Below, in pieces: positions 7,418 to 17,790 of a stretch of DNA of 32,756 nt (its first letter is position 1; the number at the start of each line of letters is the position of its first letter). The DNA is taken from the NCBI RefSeq assembly GCF_000633515.1, contig NZ_AYMP01000048.1:1-32756 (forward strand). Reading direction: 5' to 3'. Under the pieces are notes generated by a model that saw only the letters and a program-made list of their open reading frames with translations, ran no database searches and had not been told where the DNA came from. The translations under genes and the position numbers were made by a program. The DNA is from Morganella morganii H1r. GTDB taxonomy: Bacteria > Pseudomonadota > Gammaproteobacteria > Enterobacterales > Enterobacteriaceae.

Positions 7418-9541
7418 ATGACTATCACCCTCATTATAACAACCGCTCTGGTGATCGGTTGTCTTATAATGGTTCCGGTTATCAGCCGCCGGCGGAAACA
7501 GCGCCGGGCGGGTTATGTGTTACCTTCACTGGCCAGTCTGACACACCACCGCCCGGGTACCTGTGAAATTCAGGCCATTGAGCACCATCTGACCCGTGCT
7601 GCCCGGCAGGCGGTCAGTAATGACCTGCATTTTACATTACCGGCTTTCCCCAAAAAAAGTGATCACGTCTATCGTCTGTGCAACCGCATCACCCGGTATG
7701 CCATCCCGGAGAAAAACGGACAGCAGTGGCATTACTACATTGAGGGTAATGAAGTTTATCTGCCTGCGGTTCTGGATGAATTTATTCAGACCACAAATGT
7801 CATTGATGTGATGTTTACTGCCGGAATACCGATGATTGTCGGGCTGAACGGCCATGACTTACGTGAGTTTACTGACGACTATGTGCTGGCAAAGCCAATG
7901 ACAAAAAATAATGACGTACCGGTACAGGCCGCGATACTGACTAACAGCAATGCTGATATTCAGTTTCTCGGCACACGCAGAGAGAGCCGGCAGGAATATA
8001 ACCTGCAGCACAGTCACGGGTTTATCAGCGGTACGCTGATTGTCTGCGGCGTGCTGACGGCACTCACTGCGGTCTTTATGCCGCCGTTTTTATTTTACTG
8101 GATGATAGCCGCCGGTGCCGGACTGTTGTTGCCGGGTATCATATTATCCCTGACCCCGATCAGTAACCGCCGCCGTCTGCGGGATATTCAGTGCTACCGG
8201 GGGATCCCGAAACGCTGGGGTCTGTTCGGTGATTTTGACCACAGCCAGAAGCACAGCATTTCACTCGGCGGTATCGACCTGATTTACCCGCGCCACTGGG
8301 AACCCTGGCTGCATCAGGATCTGGGCACGGTCACACAGATTGAAATGTATGAAGACCAGCAGGTTGTCCGCCAGGGGAAATATCTCTCCCTGCGCGAGGA
8401 AGCCACCCGCTTCCCGTATCGCCGTTACGGAAAAAATCTGCTGATCGCCCTGACCAGTGCCGTAGCCCTGCTGGTTCTGGCCTGTAATCAGCCGGTCAAT
8501 CTGCCGGTTAAACTGGCACTGAACTGGCTGACCGGCACAGAAACCAAAGTTTCCACGAATTTCAGCGAACTCCAGAATATGCCGCTTTATGTGGGGGATT
8601 TTCTGGAAGCCAAAGGCGTGGGGATGTGTTACATGCCACCGAACCTCTCCGCGCAGGACAAACCCAATTTCCGCGCGTTTGACTGCTCCGGTATCTACTG
8701 GAACAACACCTCTCCGCTCCCGGTTCCTGAGTCCGAACAGGTTGATCGCGCTGCCGCACTGCTTGCCGAACTGAATAACCAGCTGCACCCCGATGCCGGG
8801 GCCCGTAAGGTGAACGACAGTCTGCGCAATGTTATCACCCGCTCCGGAATGAGCCTGCTGGACGACTTTTCCTCACTGGTACTGAAAACCCAGGCGTTAT
8901 GTGAATTTGAAAACAGTGACTGTGTACGGCTGAAAAACGCCCTCGTCAATCTGGGAAATTCCCCGAACTGGGAAAATTTATTAGCCCGCGCCAAAGCCGG
9001 TAAACTGGAGCAATCGAATGTTTTATTGCGTCCGGCAAGTGCCGAGGCCTTGGAAAAGCTGGTTATCGCCACCACATCTACAGCTATAAACAAAGAAGTG
9101 GAAAATGCGGCAATGCGGCTGAACAGTCCGCCGCCGGGTGGTGTGCTGCTGATCAGTGATGAAGGCAAATCCCTGGTGGAGAACGCCCCGGTCAATGAAC
9201 AGACGGAGGAAATGGCACCGCTGGCGCACTGGCAATCCCTGCAGAAGCTCTCCAATATGCTGCTGCACACCCCGTTTGAGGTTCAGGGCATTGTCACGGA
9301 TGTGTCTGTGGATGCCAACGGCACCCGTCATATCCTGCTGCACTTTCAGCCGGATAGTCTCATGCTGGCGCGGTTTATCGGCAGCTGTATTTTACTGGCC
9401 GTCTTTTCCCTTCTTGCCATTATCAACGGCATCTATACGTTTATCCGCTGGCGTCAGCGCCGCCGCCGGATGACGGATATCCGCCGTTATTACGACAACT
9501 GCTTCCGGCACGACTACCCTTCTTCTGAGGTGCAGCCGTAA
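7418..9541 (+). CDS. igaA: Rcs phosphorelay attenuator IgaA (YrfF family)
   Basis: 707 residues (E. coli YrfF 711). IgaA is an inner-membrane protein that restrains the Rcs envelope-stress phosphorelay through RcsD; it is essential in several enterobacteria unless Rcs is lost. Membrane segments are visible at about residues 3-23, 203-250 (a pair), 338-358 and 650-675, with the expected large cytoplasmic and periplasmic portions. The periplasmic part keeps four cysteines (in GVGMCYMPP, AFDCSG and CEFENSDC), matching those described in Salmonella IgaA. In E. coli yrfG follows; here hslR follows directly. The stop codon lies in the loop of a small perfect hairpin. Confidence 0.95.
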   Translation: MTITLIITTALVIGCLIMVPVISRRRKQRRAGYVLPSLASLTHHRPGTCEIQAIEHHLTRAARQAVSNDLHFTLPAFPKKSDHVYRLCNRITRYAIPEKNGQQWHYYIEGNEVYLPAVLDEFIQTTNVIDVMFTAGIPMIVGLNGHDLREFTDDYVLAKPMTKNNDVPVQAAILTNSNADIQFLGTRRESRQEYNLQHSHGFISGTLIVCGVLTALTAVFMPPFLFYWMIAAGAGLLLPGIILSLTPISNRRRLRDIQCYRGIPKRWGLFGDFDHSQKHSISLGGIDLIYPRHWEPWLHQDLGTVTQIEMYEDQQVVRQGKYLSLREEATRFPYRRYGKNLLIALTSAVALLVLACNQPVNLPVKLALNWLTGTETKVSTNFSELQNMPLYVGDFLEAKGVGMCYMPPNLSAQDKPNFRAFDCSGIYWNNTSPLPVPESEQVDRAAALLAELNNQLHPDAGARKVNDSLRNVITRSGMSLLDDFSSLVLKTQALCEFENSDCVRLKNALVNLGNSPNWENLLARAKAGKLEQSNVLLRPASAEALEKLVIATTSTAINKEVENAAMRLNSPPPGGVLLISDEGKSLVENAPVNEQTEEMAPLAHWQSLQKLSNMLLHTPFEVQGIVTDVSVDANGTRHILLHFQPDSLMLARFIGSCILLAVFSLLAIINGIYTFIRWRQRRRRMTDIRRYYDNCFRHDYPSSEVQP

Positions 9542-9550
9542 CGGCTGCAC
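9530..9550 (+). other. Stem-loop enclosing the igaA stop codon
   Basis: GTGCAGCCG and CGGCTGCAC pair perfectly around the TAA stop. No T run follows, so it is not a terminator. It may protect the mRNA or tune coupling to hslR, which starts 28 nt after the igaA stop. Confidence 0.5.
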
Positions 9551-9569
9551 TGTCTGTCACGGAGTAACC

Positions 9570-9986
9570 ATGCAACAGGCTTCACAGGTCACAGAGCCTG
9601 TCCGCCTTGATAAATGGCTCTGGGCGGCACGGTTTTATAAAACCCGCTCTATCGCCAGAACCATGATTGACGGCGGCAAGGTTCATTATAACGGGCAGCG
9701 AACCAAGCCCGGAAAACTGGTCGAAAACGGCGCGGTTATCGTTCTGCGTCAGGGAAATGATGAACGGACAATCCGCGTGCTGGGGATCACGGACAAGCGC
9801 CTGAGCGCGCCGCTGGCACAGACACTCTGGGAAGAAACCCCGGAGAGCATTGAAAAACGTGAAAAAACCGCACTTGCACGTAAAATGAATGCCCTGACGA
9901 TGCCGCACCCGGAACGACGTCCTGATAAAAAGGAACGACGGACATTGTTGAAATTTAAACACAGTAATTCAGATACCGCTGAATAA
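9570..9986 (+). CDS. hslR: Ribosome-associated heat shock protein 15 (Hsp15)
   Basis: 138 residues (E. coli 133). Hsp15 binds stalled 50S subunits that still carry peptidyl-tRNA and helps recycle them. An S4 RNA-binding domain fills residues 12-75 ([16 protein letters not shown], then GGKVHYNG). A basic C-terminal tail follows ([21 protein letters not shown]), as usual for the family. CGGAG precedes the ATG at 9570. It lies 25 nt upstream of hslO and probably shares its transcript, as in E. coli. Confidence 0.96.
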   Translation: MQQASQVTEPVRLDKWLWAARFYKTRSIARTMIDGGKVHYNGQRTKPGKLVENGAVIVLRQGNDERTIRVLGITDKRLSAPLAQTLWEETPESIEKREKTALARKMNALTMPHPERRPDKKERRTLLKFKHSNSDTAE

Positions 9987-10011
9987 CCGGCGGTTAAGAC
10001 GAGAGAAAATT

Positions 10012-10902
10012 ATGTCTGCACGACAAGATACATTACACCGGTTCCTGTTTAACAAAAGTGATGTCCGGGGAGAACTGGTCAATGCTTCCGGCACATTACA
10101 GCAGATTCTGGATAATCATCATTATCCGGAGCCTGTCCGCCGCCTGCTCGGTGAACTGCTGGTCTGCACCAGCCTGCTGACCGCGACCCTGAAATTTGAA
10201 GGGGATATCACCGTTCAGATCCAGGGGGACGGGCCGGTCCGTCTGGCCGTCATCAACGGTAACGACCGCCAGCAGATGCGCGGCATCGCCCGTATGAACG
10301 GCGATGTGCCTGCCGGTGCCGGTTTCCACGACATGATCGGTAAAGGCTTTATGGTCATCACCATTACACCGCGTCAGGGCGAGCGTTATCAGGGTATTGT
10401 GGCGCTGGAAGGGGAAACCCTCGAAGCATGCCTGGATGCTTATTTCCGTCAGTCTGAACAGCTGCCGACCAGCCTGTTTGTCCGCGTTGCGGAACACGAC
10501 GGTAAAATGCAGGCTGCCGGGATGCTGTTACAGGCCCTGCCGGCATCGGCAGAAGCCCGTACTCAGGAAGAAACACAGAACATGTTCAGCCACCTGATGC
10601 AGCTGACCGCCACCATTTCGTCTGATGAACTCTTCACCCTGGATGCCGAAACCATCCTGTACCGTCTCTATCACGAAGAAGACGTTGTGCTGTATGAACC
10701 GGCGCCGGTAGCGTTTCATTGCGGTTGTTCCCGCGAACGCTGCGCAGATACGCTGGTTACCCTGCCGGAAGACGATGTTAATCATATTTTGCAGGAAGAT
10801 GGCAAAATTGATATGGAGTGTGAATATTGCGGTGCTCATCATATCTTTGATGAACAGGATATTCATGAAATCCGTACTCAGAAAAACGCTTCGCTGCACT
10901 GA
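10012..10902 (+). CDS. hslO: Redox-regulated chaperone Hsp33
   Basis: 296 residues (E. coli 292). Hsp33 is a cytosolic holdase that becomes active when oxidation releases its zinc and forms disulfides. The four zinc cysteines are present: Cys237-x-Cys239 and Cys270-x-x-Cys273 in the C-terminal switch. The N-terminal core starts [19 protein letters not shown]. The CDS ends just before a strong terminator. E. coli has yhgE between hslO and pckA; it is missing here. Confidence 0.97.
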   Translation: MSARQDTLHRFLFNKSDVRGELVNASGTLQQILDNHHYPEPVRRLLGELLVCTSLLTATLKFEGDITVQIQGDGPVRLAVINGNDRQQMRGIARMNGDVPAGAGFHDMIGKGFMVITITPRQGERYQGIVALEGETLEACLDAYFRQSEQLPTSLFVRVAEHDGKMQAAGMLLQALPASAEARTQEETQNMFSHLMQLTATISSDELFTLDAETILYRLYHEEDVVLYEPAPVAFHCGCSRERCADTLVTLPEDDVNHILQEDGKIDMECEYCGAHHIFDEQDIHEIRTQKNASLH

Positions 10903-10925
10903 TTCGTTTTAGCTGACGCAACACC

Positions 10926-10959
10926 AGGCCGCACCGGGCTCCCCGGATGCGGCCTTTTT
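10926..10959 (+). terminator. Intrinsic terminator of hslR-hslO
   Basis: AGGCCGCA (10926-10933) pairs with TGCGGCCT (10948-10955). A second short CCGG pairing lies inside the loop, and TTTTTG follows. Confidence 0.88.
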
Positions 10960-11104
10960 GTTTATTTTTTCTTATGGTATCGAGCCAGCTCACAAAATAA
11001 AGCCAAATAAACTCCGGATTTTCATTTATTTGATAGCAATCGCTGTTAATCAGTCGTGAACAATTATGATATGCGGAGATATCCTGACAACCCGGAGGCT
11101 TTGG

Positions 11105-12724
11105 ATGAGCGTAAAAACAATGGCTGTTAATGAACTGGAGCAGTATGGTATCCGTGATGCCGCAGAAATAATTTATAACCCGAGTTATGACTTACTTTTC
11201 GATGAAGAAACCCGCCCCGGCCTGACCGGTTATGAACACGGCGTTGTCACCACCAGCGGTGCGGTCGCGGTGGACACCGGTATTTTCACCGGACGCTCTC
11301 CGAAAGACAAATATCTGGTCAGAGATGATCTCACCCGCGACACCGTCTGGTGGGCGGATCAGGGAAAAGGCAAAAATGACAACAAACCGCTGTCACAGGA
11401 TACCTGGAATTCCCTGAAACACCTGATCACCAATCAGTTATCCGGCAAACGCCTGTTTGTGGTGGACGCCTTCTGCGGTGCCAATGCTGATACCCGCCTG
11501 AAAGTCCGCTTTATTACCGAGGTTGCCTGGCAGGCACACTTCGTCAAAAACATGTTTATCCGCCCGGATGAAAATGAACTGCATGATTTTGAACCGGACT
11601 TCATTGTGATGAACGGTGCGAAATGCGTAAATCCGGACTGGCAGGCACAGGGACTGAACTCTGAAAACTTTGTGGCGTTCAATCTGAGTGAGCGCATCCA
11701 GCTTATCGGCGGCACCTGGTACGGCGGTGAGATGAAGAAAGGTATGTTCTCCATTATGAACTATCTGCTGCCGTTACAGGGCATTGCCTCCATGCACTGC
11801 TCGGCAAACGTGGGTGAAAAAGGGGATGTGGCGATTTTCTTCGGCCTGTCCGGCACCGGTAAAACCACCCTCTCCACCGACCCGAAACGCAAACTGATCG
11901 GTGATGATGAGCACGGCTGGGATGATGACGGTGTCTTTAACTTTGAGGGCGGCTGCTACGCCAAAACCATCAATTTATCTGCGGAAGCGGAGCCGGATAT
12001 CTATCACGCCATCAGCCGTGATGCGCTGCTGGAAAACGTGGTTGTCCGTCCGGACGGCAGTGTGGATTTTAATGACGGCAGCAAAACCGAAAACACCCGG
12101 GTTTCTTACCCTATCTATCATATTGAAAATATTGTTAAACCGGTCTCCAAAGCGGGTCACGCCAGCAATGTGATTTTCCTGACCGCCGATGCCTTCGGCG
12201 TATTACCGCCGGTGGCGGAACTGACACCGGAACAGATGCAGTATCATTTCTTATCCGGTTTCACGGCTAAGCTGGCAGGTACGGAACGCGGCGTCACAGA
12301 GCCGACACCGACGTTCTCAGCCTGCTTCGGTGCGGCATTCCTGACACTGCACCCGACACAGTACGCCGATGTGCTGGTCAAACGGATGAAAGCCGCCGGG
12401 GCAAAAGCGTATTTAGTGAACACCGGGTGGAACGGAACCGGAAAACGTATTTCAATTAAGAATACTCGTGCTATCATAGACGCCATTCTTAGTGGGGATA
12501 TTGATAAAGCGGCGAAACATACGCTGCCGGTCTTTAATCTGGCCATACCTCACGAACTGCCGGGTGTTGACAGTCATATACTCGACCCGCGCAACACGTA
12601 TGATAATGTGGCGCAGTGGCAGGAAAAAGCGGAAGACCTTGCAGGGCGGTTTATAAATAACTTTGATAAATATACCGACACGCCGGCAGGTCAGGCTCTG
12701 ATCAGTGCAGGGCCTTCGCTGTAA
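11105..12724 (+). CDS. pckA: Phosphoenolpyruvate carboxykinase (ATP)
   Basis: 539 residues (E. coli 540). It converts oxaloacetate plus ATP to PEP, CO2 and ADP, the first step of gluconeogenesis. The frame is open from 11066, but GGAGG sits 6 nt before the ATG at 11105 and the protein from there aligns with the E. coli length, so I use 11105. Visible motifs are GRSPKDKY for substrate binding, the kinase-1a P-loop GLSGTGKTT at 247-255 (Lys253), GDDEHGWDD for metal binding, and [16 protein letters not shown] -10 candidate lies at 11065-11070. CRP control is known in E. coli; I could not fix a CRP site here. Confidence 0.97.
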   Translation: MSVKTMAVNELEQYGIRDAAEIIYNPSYDLLFDEETRPGLTGYEHGVVTTSGAVAVDTGIFTGRSPKDKYLVRDDLTRDTVWWADQGKGKNDNKPLSQDTWNSLKHLITNQLSGKRLFVVDAFCGANADTRLKVRFITEVAWQAHFVKNMFIRPDENELHDFEPDFIVMNGAKCVNPDWQAQGLNSENFVAFNLSERIQLIGGTWYGGEMKKGMFSIMNYLLPLQGIASMHCSANVGEKGDVAIFFGLSGTGKTTLSTDPKRKLIGDDEHGWDDDGVFNFEGGCYAKTINLSAEAEPDIYHAISRDALLENVVVRPDGSVDFNDGSKTENTRVSYPIYHIENIVKPVSKAGHASNVIFLTADAFGVLPPVAELTPEQMQYHFLSGFTAKLAGTERGVTEPTPTFSACFGAAFLTLHPTQYADVLVKRMKAAGAKAYLVNTGWNGTGKRISIKNTRAIIDAILSGDIDKAAKHTLPVFNLAIPHELPGVDSHILDPRNTYDNVAQWQEKAEDLAGRFINNFDKYTDTPAGQALISAGPSL

Positions 12725-12759
12725 CCGGATAACAAGAAAAGTAGTGTGAGCAACACAGT

Positions 12760-12790
12760 AGCCCCGGGTCAGATGATCCGGGGCTTTCTG
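12760..12790. terminator. Bidirectional terminator between pckA and yhhW
   Basis: AGCCCCGG (12760-12767) pairs with CCGGGGCT (12778-12785), followed by TTTCTGTTTT on the plus strand. It lies between the convergent ends of pckA and yhhW (stop at 12793), so it can serve both. Confidence 0.8.
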
Positions 12791-12792
12791 TT

Positions 12793-13491
12793 TTATTGTG
12801 CAGGCGGCAGGTCAAACAGCAGGATTTCACTGTCTTGCGCGGCGTTCAGGCTGATTAACGATTCATCCCATACAGCCACACCATCACTGGCTTTCACTGT
12901 CTGGTCATTAACAGTCAGTTCACCTTTTACCACCTGGATCCAGATCATCCGTCCGCTCTGAGGCTGATATTCCCCCTCTTCACCGGCGGCCAGTGTCCAG
13001 CGCCACAGTGTCATGTCCTGAAAAACTTTCAGTGAACCATCGCGGGCATCCGGGGAAAGTACCAGTTGGCGACCGTTCGCCGCATCAAACCGGCGCTGCT
13101 CATAGCGCGGGGTCAGACCGGTTTTTTCAGGGATAATCCAGATCTGATACAGATGCAGCGGATTGTCATTGCTCGGGTTATATTCCGAATGGCGGATCCC
13201 GGTTCCGGCGCTCATGATCTGGAACTCACCGGCAGGCACCTGTTCTTTATTCCCCATGCTGTCCTGATGCTCCACCGCACCACCCAGCACATAGGTCAGA
13301 ATTTCCATGTCTTTATGCGGATGGGTGCCGAACCCCTGGCCTTCCGCGATAAAGTCTTCGTTAATGACCCGCAGGGCGGAAAAACCCATAAAGTTACGGT
13401 CATAATAATCGGCAAACGAAAAGGTGTGCCAACTGTCGAGCCAGCCGTGGTTGGCATGGCCGCGTTCATTTGCAGGGCGTACATAGATCAT
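12793..13491 (-). CDS. yhhW: Pirin-family quercetin 2,3-dioxygenase YhhW
   Basis: 232 residues (E. coli YhhW 231). Bicupin protein; the E. coli enzyme has metal-dependent quercetinase activity in vitro, but its physiological role is unclear. The metal ligands of the N-terminal cupin are all present: His57 and His59 (THPH), His101 and Glu103 (RHSEY). The frame is open further upstream, but GAGGAG lies 7 nt before the ATG at 13491, and the protein from there begins MIYVRPANERGHANHGWLDS as in E. coli. It is transcribed alone, convergent with pckA. Confidence 0.95.
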   Translation of the reverse strand: MIYVRPANERGHANHGWLDSWHTFSFADYYDRNFMGFSALRVINEDFIAEGQGFGTHPHKDMEILTYVLGGAVEHQDSMGNKEQVPAGEFQIMSAGTGIRHSEYNPSNDNPLHLYQIWIIPEKTGLTPRYEQRRFDAANGRQLVLSPDARDGSLKVFQDMTLWRWTLAAGEEGEYQPQSGRMIWIQVVKGELTVNDQTVKASDGVAVWDESLISLNAAQDSEILLFDLPPAQ

Positions 13492-13699
13492 AATTTTTCT
13501 CCTCAATCTGATGAGGGTAAGTTTACGTCCTGCCGCTAATTTCACCAGTAGCCGGGTTTAACGCAAGGATTCAAAAAATTTGAATAAGTGTAATATCAAA
13601 CCATCTTCTTTCAGACCCGGACGGCGGGATAACCCCTCATGTACTTCAATTATGTTAAAAGCAGAAAAACAGAAAATGAATCTGCTAAATCATCCGGTT

Positions 13700-13800
13700 T
13701 GTGGCAAGGCGGCGAAGTGAGGATATCCCCGGGAGCATACATCAGTATGTGACCGGGGTAGCCGAACAAAGCCAACACCGCCACAGACCGGAGGATGACG
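13700..13800. repeat. Probable dispersed enterobacterial intergenic repeat with hairpin core
   Basis: The block starting TGGCAAGGCGGCGAAGTGAG and running through 'AGCCAACACCGCC' resembles a family of intergenic repeats I recall from Yersinia, Serratia and Morganellaceae genomes. The core is a two-part hairpin: CCCCGG (13727-13732) pairs with CCGGGG (13753-13758), and inside it CATAC (13736-13740) pairs with GTATG (13745-13749) around ATCA. Only one copy is in this window, so the repeat status rests on memory. Confidence 0.5.
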
Positions 13801-13846
13801 CAGAAAAGCCAACGCACCTGCGGCGCGAATGGATAAGGGAAAAAAG

Positions 13847-13873
13847 GAAAAAAAAGCCAGCACTGGGCTGGCT
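13847..13873 (-). terminator. Intrinsic terminator downstream of yhiN
   Basis: On the minus strand AGCCAGC, a 5-nt loop and GCTGGCT are followed by a run of eight T residues. It lies about 215 nt after the yhiN stop. Confidence 0.75.
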
Positions 13874-14086
13874 AAATAAACACTGGAAGCAATGTGAGCA
13901 ATGTCGTTCTTTCATCTGAACCCTGAAGGTGGTCATCTGAAAGTGATTTGATGATAATAGTTCTCAGTATCATTTGTAAAGCACTTTTTGCTCAATATTT
14001 CATATAATCACTGATGTTTTCTGTTAACTCACTGATACGGTGATTTATTTTAATAAAATTAAATAATTCCATAGGGTTATCAGGGA

Positions 14087-15289
14087 TTAGACATCCGGCG
14101 AAAACGGCAGAGCCTGCGCACATGCCCATGCTGAACTCCACGCCCACTGGAAGTTATAACCACCGAGCCAGCCGGTGACATCGGTCACTTCGCCGATAAA
14201 ATAAAGTCCCGGCACATCGCGGGCTTCCATGGTTTTGGAGGAGAGCGCCTGTGTATCCACGCCACCGAGTGTGACTTCAGCGGTCCGGTAACCTTCTGTG
14301 CCGTTCGGCTGCACCTGCCAGTTTTGTAACTTCTCCGTGATTTCCTGCTGTGCGGCTTTGGATAACTGGTTCAGCGCAGTATCCGGCAGGTCACCGGTTG
14401 CCTGTAAACACTCCACCAGCCGTTTTGGTAACAGCTTCGCCAGTGCATTACGCAGGCTCAGATTCGGGTGTTTTTCCCGCTGCACGGTGAAGAATTCCGC
14501 CAGATCGGTGCCCGGAAGTAAGTTAATACTCACATACTCACCGGGGTGCCAGTAGCTCGAGATTTGCAGAACTGCAGGGCCGGACAGGCCGCGATGGGTA
14601 AATAAGATATTTTCCGCAAAGCGGGTGCCGTCCCGGGCGGTTACGGTAGCAGGTACTGCCACGCCGGACAGCGTCTGTAAGGCTTCCAGCAGCGGTTTAT
14701 GCAGCGTGAAAGGAACCAGCGCGGCGCGGGTCGGCAATACCGGCAGGCCAAACTGCTCCGCGAGGCGGTAACCCAGCGGTGTCGCACCCAGCCCCGGCAT
14801 CGATAATCCGCCGCTGGCCACTACAAGTGAGTGAGCGCTCACAACCTTTCCGTTTACGGTCACACAGAAATCATCGCCCTGTTTTTGTACCTCCGTCACC
14901 TCACTGCGCAGGCGGATAACCACATTTCCCTGCTCACACTCCGCCAGCAGGAGATCAACTATCTGTTGTGCGGAATCATCACAGAAAAGCTGGCCGAGCG
15001 TTTTTTCGTGATAGGCAATCTGATATTTCTGCACCAGGGCAATAAAATCCCACTGTGTGTAACGGGCGAGCGCTGACTTACAAAAATGCGGGTTTTTACT
15101 CAGATACGCCGCCGGTTCGGTATACAGATTGGTAAAATTACAACGCCCGCCGCCGGACATCAGAATTTTCCGTCCGGCTTTTTTGCCGTTATCCAGCACC
15201 AGTACACGCAGCCCGCGCTGCCCTGCCTGTGCGGCGCAAAACAGTCCGGCGGCACCCGCGCCGATTACAATCGCGTCAAACTTTTCCAA
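14087..15289 (-). CDS. yhiN: YhiN/HI0933-family FAD-dependent oxidoreductase
   Basis: 400 residues, the same length as E. coli YhiN. A Rossmann FAD-binding motif begins at residue 8 (IGAGAAGLFCA), followed by the family hallmark GRKILMSGGGRCNFTN. The C-terminus holds the second FAD contact (GLYFIGEVTDVTGWLGGYNFQWAWSSA). The family includes flavoproteins of the BaiN/RdsA type; the physiological substrate in enterobacteria is not established. It is divergent from pitA, the same arrangement as in E. coli. Confidence 0.94.
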   Translation of the reverse strand: MEKFDAIVIGAGAAGLFCAAQAGQRGLRVLVLDNGKKAGRKILMSGGGRCNFTNLYTEPAAYLSKNPHFCKSALARYTQWDFIALVQKYQIAYHEKTLGQLFCDDSAQQIVDLLLAECEQGNVVIRLRSEVTEVQKQGDDFCVTVNGKVVSAHSLVVASGGLSMPGLGATPLGYRLAEQFGLPVLPTRAALVPFTLHKPLLEALQTLSGVAVPATVTARDGTRFAENILFTHRGLSGPAVLQISSYWHPGEYVSINLLPGTDLAEFFTVQREKHPNLSLRNALAKLLPKRLVECLQATGDLPDTALNQLSKAAQQEITEKLQNWQVQPNGTEGYRTAEVTLGGVDTQALSSKTMEARDVPGLYFIGEVTDVTGWLGGYNFQWAWSSAWACAQALPFSPDV

Positions 15290-15434
15290 AATAGTGTTCT
15301 CTGTGTCTTAAAATGTGGAGAAATTCCGATAAATGTCTTAAATTTGTCATAATGATTAAATAAGGCCAAAAATTTATTCTTTTCAAAAAAGGAGTCTAAT
15401 CCGATGATATACAAGGACTAATAATTTCTTAAGC

Positions 15435-15458
15435 TGATTTGATAAAGGTATCAAATCA
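15435..15458. promoter_or_regulatory. Perfect palindrome in the pitA upstream region
   Basis: TGATTTGATA and TATCAAATCA flank AAGG: a 10-bp perfect inverted repeat about 85 nt before pitA. It is followed by a run of A residues, so it is not a plus-strand terminator. It could be an operator or a leader hairpin. The surrounding 15290-15542 holds no gene. Confidence 0.4.
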
Positions 15459-15542
15459 AAAAAAGGCCATATTTCACTTCCCCGGGACGCATTTGTCGCT
15501 GATAATGCGCCGCGTTCATGTCCAACAACTGGCTTAACGTCT

Positions 15543-17033
15543 ATGCTACATCTATTTACAGGCCTGGAATTTCACACCGGCCTTTTGTTAGTACTGGCAC
15601 TGATCTTTGTGCTGTTTTACGAAGCCATCAACGGCTTCCATGATACCGCAAACGCGGTAGCAACTGTTATCTATACCCGAGCAATGCGCGCACAGCTTGC
15701 TGTCGTCATGGCGGGTGTGTTTAACTTCCTCGGGGTACTGCTCGGCGGTCTGAGCGTGGCGTATGCGATTGTGCATCTTCTGCCCACGGACTTACTGCTG
15801 AATGTCAGTTCGGCCCATGGTCTTGCCATGGTCTTTTCCCTGCTTCTCGCCGCTATCATCTGGAACCTGGGCACCTGGTACTTCGGTATCCCGGCCTCAA
15901 GTTCTCATACCCTGATCGGTGCCATTATCGGGATCGGCCTGACCAACGCAATTGTGACCAACAGTTCCGTGGTTGATGCGCTGAATATTCCGAAAATGAT
16001 CAGCATTTTCCTTTCTCTGATTCTGTCACCGCTGGTCGGCCTGGTGATCGCCGGATTAATGATCTGGTTCCTGCGCCGCTACTGGAGCGGCACGAAGAAA
16101 CGCCGCCGTATCCACTTAACACCGGCAGAACGTGAGAAAAAAGACGGCAAACGCAAACCGCCATTCTGGACACGTACCGCCCTTATCCTTTCCGCAGTCG
16201 GCGTCAGCTTCTCACACGGCGCAAACGACGGGCAGAAAGGTATCGGTCTGATTATGCTGGTTCTGATTGGTGTCGCCCCTGCCGGCTTTATGGTGAATAT
16301 GAATTCCAGTGATTACGAAATCGCCCGTACGCGCGATGCCGTGGTCAACCTGGAGCAGTATTACACCACGCATAAGGATGCACTGGCACACGCCATTGAG
16401 CTGACACCGGCACTGAACACGGAGAATACCGTTCTCAATGAACAGTTCCACTGTGACAGCTCGCGTACCGGTATCGTACTGAGACAGGCTCAGGATCTGC
16501 TCGGTAATATTCATACCTATGATGATTTATTACCGGAACAGCGCAGCCATATGCGCCGTCTGCTGATGTGTATTTCGGATACCGCCGCAGAAGTGGCGAA
16601 ATTACCGGAAACCAAGCCGGAAGATGCGCGTTTCCTGAAACGTCTGTCCAATGACCTGCTGAATACCGTTGAGTATGCCCCTATCTGGATCATCATTTCT
16701 GTCGCGCTGGCGCTCTCTCTGGGTACCATGTTCGGCTGGAAACGTGTTGCAGTGACTATCGGTGAGAAAATCGGTAAGAAAGGCATGACATACGCCCAGG
16801 GCGTGTCTGCGCAGGTCACCGCGGCTGTCTCCATTGGTGTGGCAAGTTATACCGGGATGCCGGTGTCCACCACCCAGGTGCTCTCCTCTGCGGTGGCAGG
16901 TACGATGATTGTTGACGGTGGTGGTGTTCAGACCAAAACCATCAAAAACATCATGCTGGCCTGGATCCTGACACTGCCGGTATCCATTATCCTGTCCGGC
17001 ACACTCTACTGGATCTCCCTGCAGATTATCTGA
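15543..17033 (+). CDS. pitA: Low-affinity inorganic phosphate transporter PitA
   Basis: 496 residues (E. coli 499). PiT-family inner-membrane symporter that imports neutral metal-phosphate complexes with protons. Both PiT signature repeats are present: [17 protein letters not shown] near the N-terminus and [12 protein letters not shown] in the middle. Hydrophobic segments before and after a large hydrophilic central region fit the family topology. The start at 15543 has only a weak Shine-Dalgarno. It is convergent with uspB across a shared terminator. Confidence 0.97.
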   Translation: MLHLFTGLEFHTGLLLVLALIFVLFYEAINGFHDTANAVATVIYTRAMRAQLAVVMAGVFNFLGVLLGGLSVAYAIVHLLPTDLLLNVSSAHGLAMVFSLLLAAIIWNLGTWYFGIPASSSHTLIGAIIGIGLTNAIVTNSSVVDALNIPKMISIFLSLILSPLVGLVIAGLMIWFLRRYWSGTKKRRRIHLTPAEREKKDGKRKPPFWTRTALILSAVGVSFSHGANDGQKGIGLIMLVLIGVAPAGFMVNMNSSDYEIARTRDAVVNLEQYYTTHKDALAHAIELTPALNTENTVLNEQFHCDSSRTGIVLRQAQDLLGNIHTYDDLLPEQRSHMRRLLMCISDTAAEVAKLPETKPEDARFLKRLSNDLLNTVEYAPIWIIISVALALSLGTMFGWKRVAVTIGEKIGKKGMTYAQGVSAQVTAAVSIGVASYTGMPVSTTQVLSSAVAGTMIVDGGGVQTKTIKNIMLAWILTLPVSIILSGTLYWISLQII

Positions 17034-17060
17034 CAGCGGGTTGCCATCCTCTGAAACTGA

Positions 17061-17091
17061 AAAGCCTGACACGTGTGTCAGGCTTTTTTTT
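17061..17091. terminator. Bidirectional terminator between pitA and uspB
   Basis: AAGCCTGACAC (17062-17072) and GTGTCAGGCTT (17075-17085) form a near-continuous palindrome followed by eight T residues on the plus strand. On the minus strand it is followed by TTTTC. Confidence 0.92.
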
Positions 17092-17106
17092 GCATCCGGT
17101 TACCGC

Positions 17107-17442
17107 TTACGGCCAGATAATCATCATCAGCAAAGAGGCAATCACAATCCCGCATATCGCACTGATCATGGTGAACTGACGGCGGATACGTCCGCAGCGT
17201 AAAATCACTTCAGGATCATGATGAGTGAGATATTCCCGCTGATTGATATAGCGGATAAGGCGCAGCTGTTTCTGCCACTGGGTGTGGTCAGTAAACGCAT
17301 TATTGCCGCCGACAGCATGGTACAGCAGCGGGTCGCTGTCACGCAGGACGAAGAGTAATGCCCGGGTGGATGAATAAAACCGGATCATGTTAATCAGACA
17401 AAGAAAACATAACGCCCAGAACAGTGTAAGTATACTGAACAT
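17107..17442 (-). CDS. uspB: Universal stress protein B
   Basis: 111 residues, the same length as E. coli UspB. Small integral membrane protein with a hydrophobic segment at each end (about 3-22 and 90-110). The conserved middle includes RALLFVLRDSDPLLY and RIRRQF. In E. coli it is sigma-S dependent and affects ethanol resistance in stationary phase; its mechanism is unknown. It is divergent from uspA across 348 bp. Confidence 0.95.
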   Translation of the reverse strand: MFSILTLFWALCFLCLINMIRFYSSTRALLFVLRDSDPLLYHAVGGNNAFTDHTQWQKQLRLIRYINQREYLTHHDPEVILRCGRIRRQFTMISAICGIVIASLLMMIIWP

Positions 17443-17790
17443 AATCCACTCCTTAGACTATCTGCGGAGAAGGAACCGGTGATATCAGTGTCTATCACAT
17501 CATACTGACAGTATTTTATGTATTCAGTATGGACAATGCTGTGAAGTTCCACAAACTCTCGCATTCTTTCACGATAATCTTCTGAAAATATCCGTTTTGC
17601 CACACTCCGCCTTGTGAGAAGTGCGCAGACTGGTATATCTTATAAATCAGATATTCTCTGCTGCTGATAAAAGCATTGAGTTGTGATCAGCATTACACTC
17701 TTTAATGATATTAAGCAGTTATAGTATTCATAAAGGATAGCGGCGCAAGCCCTGCCAACCCCTTAACCTTTTGAACGGAAGGAGTTTCTT
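17443..17790. promoter_or_regulatory. uspB-uspA divergent promoter region
   Basis: No gene seen in 348 bp. A uspA -10 candidate TATAGT lies at 17720-17725, without a good -35; this weak form would fit stress or ppGpp-dependent control as known for E. coli uspA. GGAAGGAG precedes the uspA ATG. Confidence 0.4.

Larger units (their letters stand above)
13492..14086. other. Gene-free region between yhhW and yhiN
   Basis: Almost 600 bp. It holds a probable dispersed repeat (13700-13800), a minus-strand terminator for yhiN (13847-13873) and AT-rich DNA up to the yhiN stop. Open frames on both strands here overlap the repeat and show no recognisable protein. Confidence 0.6.

Noticed and set aside
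13701-13936. Open frames on both strands in the yhhW-yhiN gap
   Set aside because: They overlap each other across the repeat hairpin and the terminator and encode low-complexity Arg/Lys or Phe/Ser-rich strings.
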